Assembly (NCBI GenBank): GCA_028551475.1
Contig: CM052356.1
Coordinates: 8,132,001 to 8,196,000 of the forward strand
From: Casuarina equisetifolia
Lineage: Eukaryota > Streptophyta > Magnoliopsida > Fagales > Casuarinaceae
DNA length: 64,000 nt
Direction: 5' to 3'
Shown here piece by piece: positions 59,301 through 64,000 of this stretch; position 1 is the stretch's first letter, and the number at the start of each line of letters is the position of its first letter. The notes under the pieces are model-generated. The model had not been told where the DNA came from and did not search any database. It worked only from the letters and a program-made list of their open reading frames with translations. The position numbers were made by a program, and so were the translations under genes.

Positions 59301-61041
59301 ACGAAATTGCCACCCAGTCTTACTCATATCTAATATGATCATTACATCTGACAATCCTTGACCAGGCACATATATGCAAATATATGCTGTTATAATCTCC
59401 TTTATCACCGTAGGAATGTTTTCACGCTTTTATACCTTAATAATGTTCAGTCTTGACCCAGAAAAAAATTATTTCGTTTTTCATAATTCTTTTGGGTATT
59501 GCATGCTTTTTTGCACGTCTTGAAAGTTAATCTAGGTGGTATAGGTTAAATGTGTTTCGATGGAAAGGCAGGCATCATGATTACATAATAGATGGGAAAT
59601 AAATCGAACTTGTGCCTTTTAACTCTTGTGTCTATACAGATGATATTTTCCCGTACTTGTGCCTATTGGCCAACATAGTTGTTTGATGCCAGTGATGGAG
59701 AATTCGATTCTCACTATGACATAGAGCAAACTCAAACCACTTTTGAATTATGAACTTAGAAGTAATGATAGGCAGTTGATTGGTTATGTTATTGTTTCTC
59801 TTTCATATTGCAATGACCGACTGCTAGTTACTTGATTGAGCAGGCCCTCTTTATGCCTTACGACCACAAAAACACTACACCTGATGGACTTTCTTCACAT
59901 CAGATGAAGTTGTTGCTTGAAGAAGTGAACCAACTCCATTGCCAAAAGCGTTGCATGATTGGATCTGGTGGAGGCTCTGTTGGGTTAGTACTTACATTGA
60001 AAACTATGACCATTTTAGAAACATCCCATTAGCTGGAGGAGAATTCCGATAATCACCTCAAAGCTGAATTAGACAACTACCTTAGAGACTGAATCAAGAA
60101 TTTGGATGAGAATGGGGAGGACAATTGTCCTCCATCGTTGCATACATTAATTACAAGATACATGATCTTGAAGCTAAAGAGTGCCGATACTCAGCATGTC
60201 CTGAGGAGCCAATTAAGAACTCAGATTTGACATATTTATTGCTGATCATCAAAGCCATTAGGTCTAAAGGAGCCATCTAGAACATGAAAAGATTACATAC
60301 ATTTTCCACATGTTTGAACTTTGCTTTAATTTTAGGTATCTGGCACATGGTACAGCAACCGATTACATGTATGACATGGCAAAGGTGCCCATGGCATTTA
60401 CATTTGAGGTTAGTGAAGTCAGAACCTCTCATAATTTGATTGCTTGTGGAGCAATTTGACTAACTGACGTATTTTGCATTGGCTGACAGATATATGGAGA
60501 CGAAGCAGCCTCATCCAAAGATTGCTTTAAAATGTTCAATCCCTCTGACCTTACTAGCTTCCATGTATGTTAGTGTCTGTTTGCCCCATTTATATGCATT
60601 GCTTTTAATTATCTTACTTCTTCCTTTCTCCCTTCCCTTTCCTTTTCTGACCTTCCTGAAAACTAACATTGGAGGGGAGGAGATCTACGGTTGATCAAGA
60701 ACGAGATCAGTAGGTCCACATTTCTCTAACTAGATCCTCTTTGTGGGTTTCAGAAAGTCCTCAACGACTGGTCTGCTGCCTTTTTCACTATCTTCAAATT
60801 GGTTCCTCGGCAATTTAGTGAAGGCCAACCAATCGAGTCTGCGTTGGTATCCATCGATGAGTATATGGGTAAGAGGAGCAGCAGATATGGGAGGAAGATG
60901 GAGGTGCTAGACCTTGGAGTGCAAGACATTAGAACATATTTCAGGCTCTTCTTGTTATCCTCTGTTTTGTTAATGTTCATGTTCTGCTCCAGAATTTCAA
61001 AAAGTAAGTCTAGACCAGTTCTTTCTACCATTCCCTTGTAA
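56351..61041 (+). CDS. M14 zinc carboxypeptidase, membrane-anchored, 11 exons, 430 aa
   Basis: Exons: 56351-56511, 57036-57093, 57164-57271, 57505-57642, 58157-58226, 58316-58371, 58580-58705, 59844-59983, 60336-60408, 60490-60564, 60754-61041; they join to 431 codons. Zinc ligands are His114 and Glu117 (HGRE) and His235 (VHSG). The substrate-binding Asn185-Arg186 lies in DLNRNW and the catalytic Glu310 in FTFEIYGD. M14 enzymes remove C-terminal amino acids. An N-terminal hydrophobic segment (residues 15-33) looks like a signal peptide and residues near 401-420 form a C-terminal transmembrane helix, so the catalytic domain is probably lumenal or extracellular. From memory it matches Arabidopsis At5g42320. 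Intron 1 uses a GC donor after CATTCCAG. All other introns are GT-AG. Confidence 0.9.
56512..57035 (+). other. GC-AG intron (intron 1 of the carboxypeptidase gene)
   Basis: Exon 1 ends CCATTCCAG and the intron begins GCAATT. The acceptor is TTTGCAG at 57035. Joining here gives the expected His-Ser-Ser-Gly-Asp junction in frame. No GT donor nearby keeps the frame. Confidence 0.75.
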
Positions 61042-62271
61042 CATTATACGCCGATGAGAGGCAGCATTTAGTGTCGTTTCTATAGGTTTTACTAATATTC
61101 TTTTCACCAGTGTGATCGCCAATTTGTAGCACACCTTATTTTGAGAATTTACCTCCATCGTTGTCTTGGCCTGCCGGCACATTCTGATTCTAATTTAAAT
61201 CTTGTGGTTTCCTAAGTCAGAAAAACAAAGGAAAACGGAAAATCACTGTGGGCAATGGGATCCATTCATCCCAACAATATAGTACATTCTCTTCGTAGAA
61301 ACAGTAGTCGGGCAAAAACAACTGTGTGAAAAAGCAATATAATCATCCCAATCCCTTGAGATGTCAGTTGAAGAATCTATTTTGAGCAGTGAACAGAGGG
61401 GAAGAGGTTAGGACAGGTGAACACAAATCAAAACGTTGCCCTTTTATCTAGTCTCCAAAAATTACACTAACAGAAACAGGATCGATGCCAATACAATTTA
61501 ACAGTTGTAGAAAACTACAATGAAGACTTTTTTTATTAAAAAAAAAAAAAAAACCACCCTTTTGCAGTCTCAACTCATAAATGGTCCCCACTTTCCGGTC
61601 AGGAAAGGCATACATAGCACGAATGAAAAAGATGAAGTAGTCCAATTTTTGAAAATACAATACGAAACTGAAAGAAGATAAAAATTATAACCCTCCAGTT
61701 GATGAAGGATAAAATTTATTGCACTTTTTGTTTTTTTCCTGTTAAGTCTTTTACAAAAACAATGTGAGGAAATATTGAATTTGTCTATAAATCAGTACTA
61801 GCGTTCTGTGTATTCTCCCTGACATGATTATAGTACAGCACTATATTTACCACATGGATAATGCCTCTGAGAAAGAAATAAAGAAAGAAAAAAGACCTCA
61901 CTCTGAGATCAACCAAAGACTTGGCTGTTGTGGTGGAAAGCTCTTCAACTCTTTCGATGGTGGCATGGTCCTTCTTTGTGCTCTGAGACTTTCAGAACCT
62001 CCTTTGATGGAATCCTAACATCGTCCACAATTTATGCCATGGATTTCAAAATTTCCAATTTTTCCAACAATATATCACTTTCTTTACAATATCAGCTTAG
62101 AATTTGAACTTTGTGACTTCAAGTTTAAATTCCCCAGGAAAAAGCTGGAAGTTTTGCATATCACGGTATGTACTGTTGAAATGGCTGAAGGCTACTGCCA
62201 CTAACCTCAAATTGGTGGTTAAAGATCAAGCATGACTGTACTGTACTTGCTTTGGCTTTGTCACCCGTTAA
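61042..62271. other. Tail-to-tail intergenic region
   Basis: Lies between the stop codons of two convergent genes and should contain both 3' UTRs. No further gene is recognised. A run of about 15 A residues occurs near 61539. Confidence 0.6.
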
Positions 62272-64000
62272 CTATGACTTCACCGTTTGTTTCATATATC
62301 TCAGAGCAGATCGTAACATTGCTCGAGCTTTCCTATCAGGAGTGCACCTGGACAATATCATTTCTTCATATACAGATGGAACCTGAAAAAACAGGGATGA
62401 AGTAGTACGTTATCAATTGATATACATATCAAATATTTAATGATAGCATACATATGGGTTGTCTACTCACAATTGGGGTAATAGTGTGGCAAAACATAAT
62501 TAGACAGAAGATACTTGTATATGTGGTCTAGGAAGTTCTGCGACCTCGATATGCTGCCTTGATATTGTTTATGGTAAAGGTTTCCCGCAAGTCTCGACAC
62601 GTTGCTTATGAAACAACACTTGCTAGATCTATAATAATTTTAGTAGAATACCAACCTTTTATGCAATTATCTCCAAACTTTCTTTTTTGGTCAAAGTCAT
62701 TAAAGCTTTACCTCAAGTAACTAAGCCAGAAGTACTAACTAAACAGCCAAAAGAGAAACGTGAAGGACTTGATTATGGGCATAGCTAATGGTAAATGGAA
62801 ACAAGAAATCTTATTTCCTACAGAAGATGCAGAGGATCATCCATGGCAGTAATAGCAAGGGGTGATAACCAAGAAAAGGGTGCTCGGGCTGCGGATGGTT
62901 CCTCAATATGGATCTTTCATATGTAATGGATTCATACCTGATGATATTTGTCAACACGAATTAAAGCCTTCATAAGCGTAGTATATGTGATCACATCGGG
63001 TTTCAAATCCTGCAATCATCAGGGTCCCAATGGACATGTGGTAAGATGACGAGACCAATGTAAGTTCAAAAAATACAAATTGGTGGATAAAAGCAACGGC
63101 TGGGTGGTGACATACATTTTCCTTCATGTACTGCAAAACAGCAAAGGCTTCAGCATCTCTTCTATCTTCGCCAAATGCATTAATTAATGAATTGAGAGCT
63201 AAAATACTAGGCTTCAAGCCATCTGCTATCATGGTCCTAAACGCATTTATTGCCTCCTCAGACATGCCCTGTCAAAATTTGGAACCGAAGATTCAAATGC
63301 ATCCCAACAAACAATCTAATTGCCAATCAAATAACTACTAGAGAAGAGAGAGGTTGTAGGGCTGGTAACTAATTAGTTGATTGTTATTTCTCTTTAAAGA
63401 TATCCTTCTATACCAATGTTGTGTTAAAGCTTCTGAGAAAAATGGTGAAAAATGGCACGTTACTTGACAAATTAAAGTACTAATGACAAAGTCGAGATTG
63501 TACAGAACTAGAATCCAAGTAAGAACAACTTTCTCAAGACGTAAAGAAGATAGTCAATATTAGGGGACACATTTTGGTATCCTTTCAGTATGGAGACACA
63601 TAAAACATCAAGGTACGATCAATAGTGAGTCTGTCAAATCAAGACATTTTGATAGGAGAGGGCCACAAAATAAGCCATAAGGATTCAAGGTTTCAGTGTA
63701 TGATCATCAGTTAAGATGCAACAGCTCGTTTCACTCATTATGCATGAAACAAGATTCCCTTATTCCCTTCTTGCAGAACACATTCACTAAAAGTAAATTA
63801 GTTGAGATAAATAAAATCACAAGGACATAGAGAGTCAATAACACACATACCCTTTGTGCATAAGCATTGATCAAGGCATTGTACATTGTTGGTGACGGCT
63901 TCAACCCCGCAGATTTCATGTCTTCCAAGCAGTTTATCGCGTCATTAAACCTCCCAGACTTTCCATAAATATCAACCAGTGTGGTGTAAGTCACCACATT
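62272..64000 (-). CDS. CRP1: PPR protein, CRP1-like, C-terminal four exons (runs off the window)
   Basis: Exons on the minus strand: from beyond 64000 to 63851, 63268-63116, 63009-62938 and 62382-62272 (TAG stop). All splice sites are GT-AG and the three complete exons have 51, 24 and 37 codons. The reading shows pentatricopeptide repeats: [47 protein letters not shown], then [21 protein letters not shown] repeats bind single-stranded RNA. The sequence agrees with the C-terminus of CRP1 (Arabidopsis At5g42310) as I recall it, a chloroplast protein needed for translation and processing of petA, psaC, petB and petD transcripts. The N-terminal transit peptide and most repeats lie outside the window, so the identification rests on about 160 residues. 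Confidence 0.85.

Noticed and set aside
1-64000. CRISPR arrays, bacterial operons or ribosome-binding sites
   Set aside because: The window is plant nuclear DNA; the repeats seen are tandem duplications, microsatellites and LTRs, none with regular repeat-spacer structure.

Overview
The window looks like nuclear DNA of a eudicot plant. It is AT-rich, its genes have GT-AG introns, Ty1/copia and LINE relics are frequent, and all recognisable proteins are plant families. Gene assignments come from reading translations and splice sites by eye; no database search was run.

Layout: 1-3.3 kb is repeat-rich and holds a collapsed copia relic. A small two-exon gene of unknown function is on the minus strand at 3.87-4.62 kb. 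From about 5.9 to 47.3 kb the window is a decayed tandem array of CYP87-like cytochrome P450 genes. One copy is fully open (A, 8846-11323, 9 exons, 474 aa). Three are pseudogenes (B at 20.7 kb, truncated; C at 24.3-34.5 kb, split by a 7-kb copia element; D at 43.4-45.9 kb, nearly complete with two frameshifts). A short exon-1 relic lies at 5.9 kb, and two promoter-distal segments have no gene behind them (about 14.65-15.05 and 18.3-18.57 kb). Upstream and downstream flanks were copied with the genes, along with relics of a copia reverse transcriptase.

Copy C records a layered insertion history: a reverse-oriented copia element with a 5-bp target duplication in intron 3, an LTR-like insertion with its own target duplication inside that element's gag, and a solo LTR with a target duplication in the last intron. 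A second degraded copia, on the plus strand, lies at 36.8-40.0 kb.

From 47.7 kb the sequence is ordinary gene space. It holds an acyl-activating enzyme 1-like peroxisomal AMP ligase (47707-50190, ends in SKL), an intronless vinorine-synthase-like BAHD acyltransferase (53599-54963) behind a 307-bp tandem duplication, and an 11-exon M14 zinc carboxypeptidase (56351-61041, with a GC-AG intron). Last, convergent on the minus strand, are the final four exons of a PPR protein matching CRP1. From memory the M14-CRP1 pair matches neighbouring Arabidopsis genes At5g42320 and At5g42310, which suggests conserved microsynteny.

Working together: a P450, an acyl-CoA-forming enzyme and a BAHD acyltransferase within about 45 kb is a combination that could oxidise and acylate a metabolite. 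However, the AAE1-like gene is a widespread peroxisomal enzyme and no scaffold-forming enzyme is seen. A biosynthetic cluster is therefore a hypothesis, not a conclusion.
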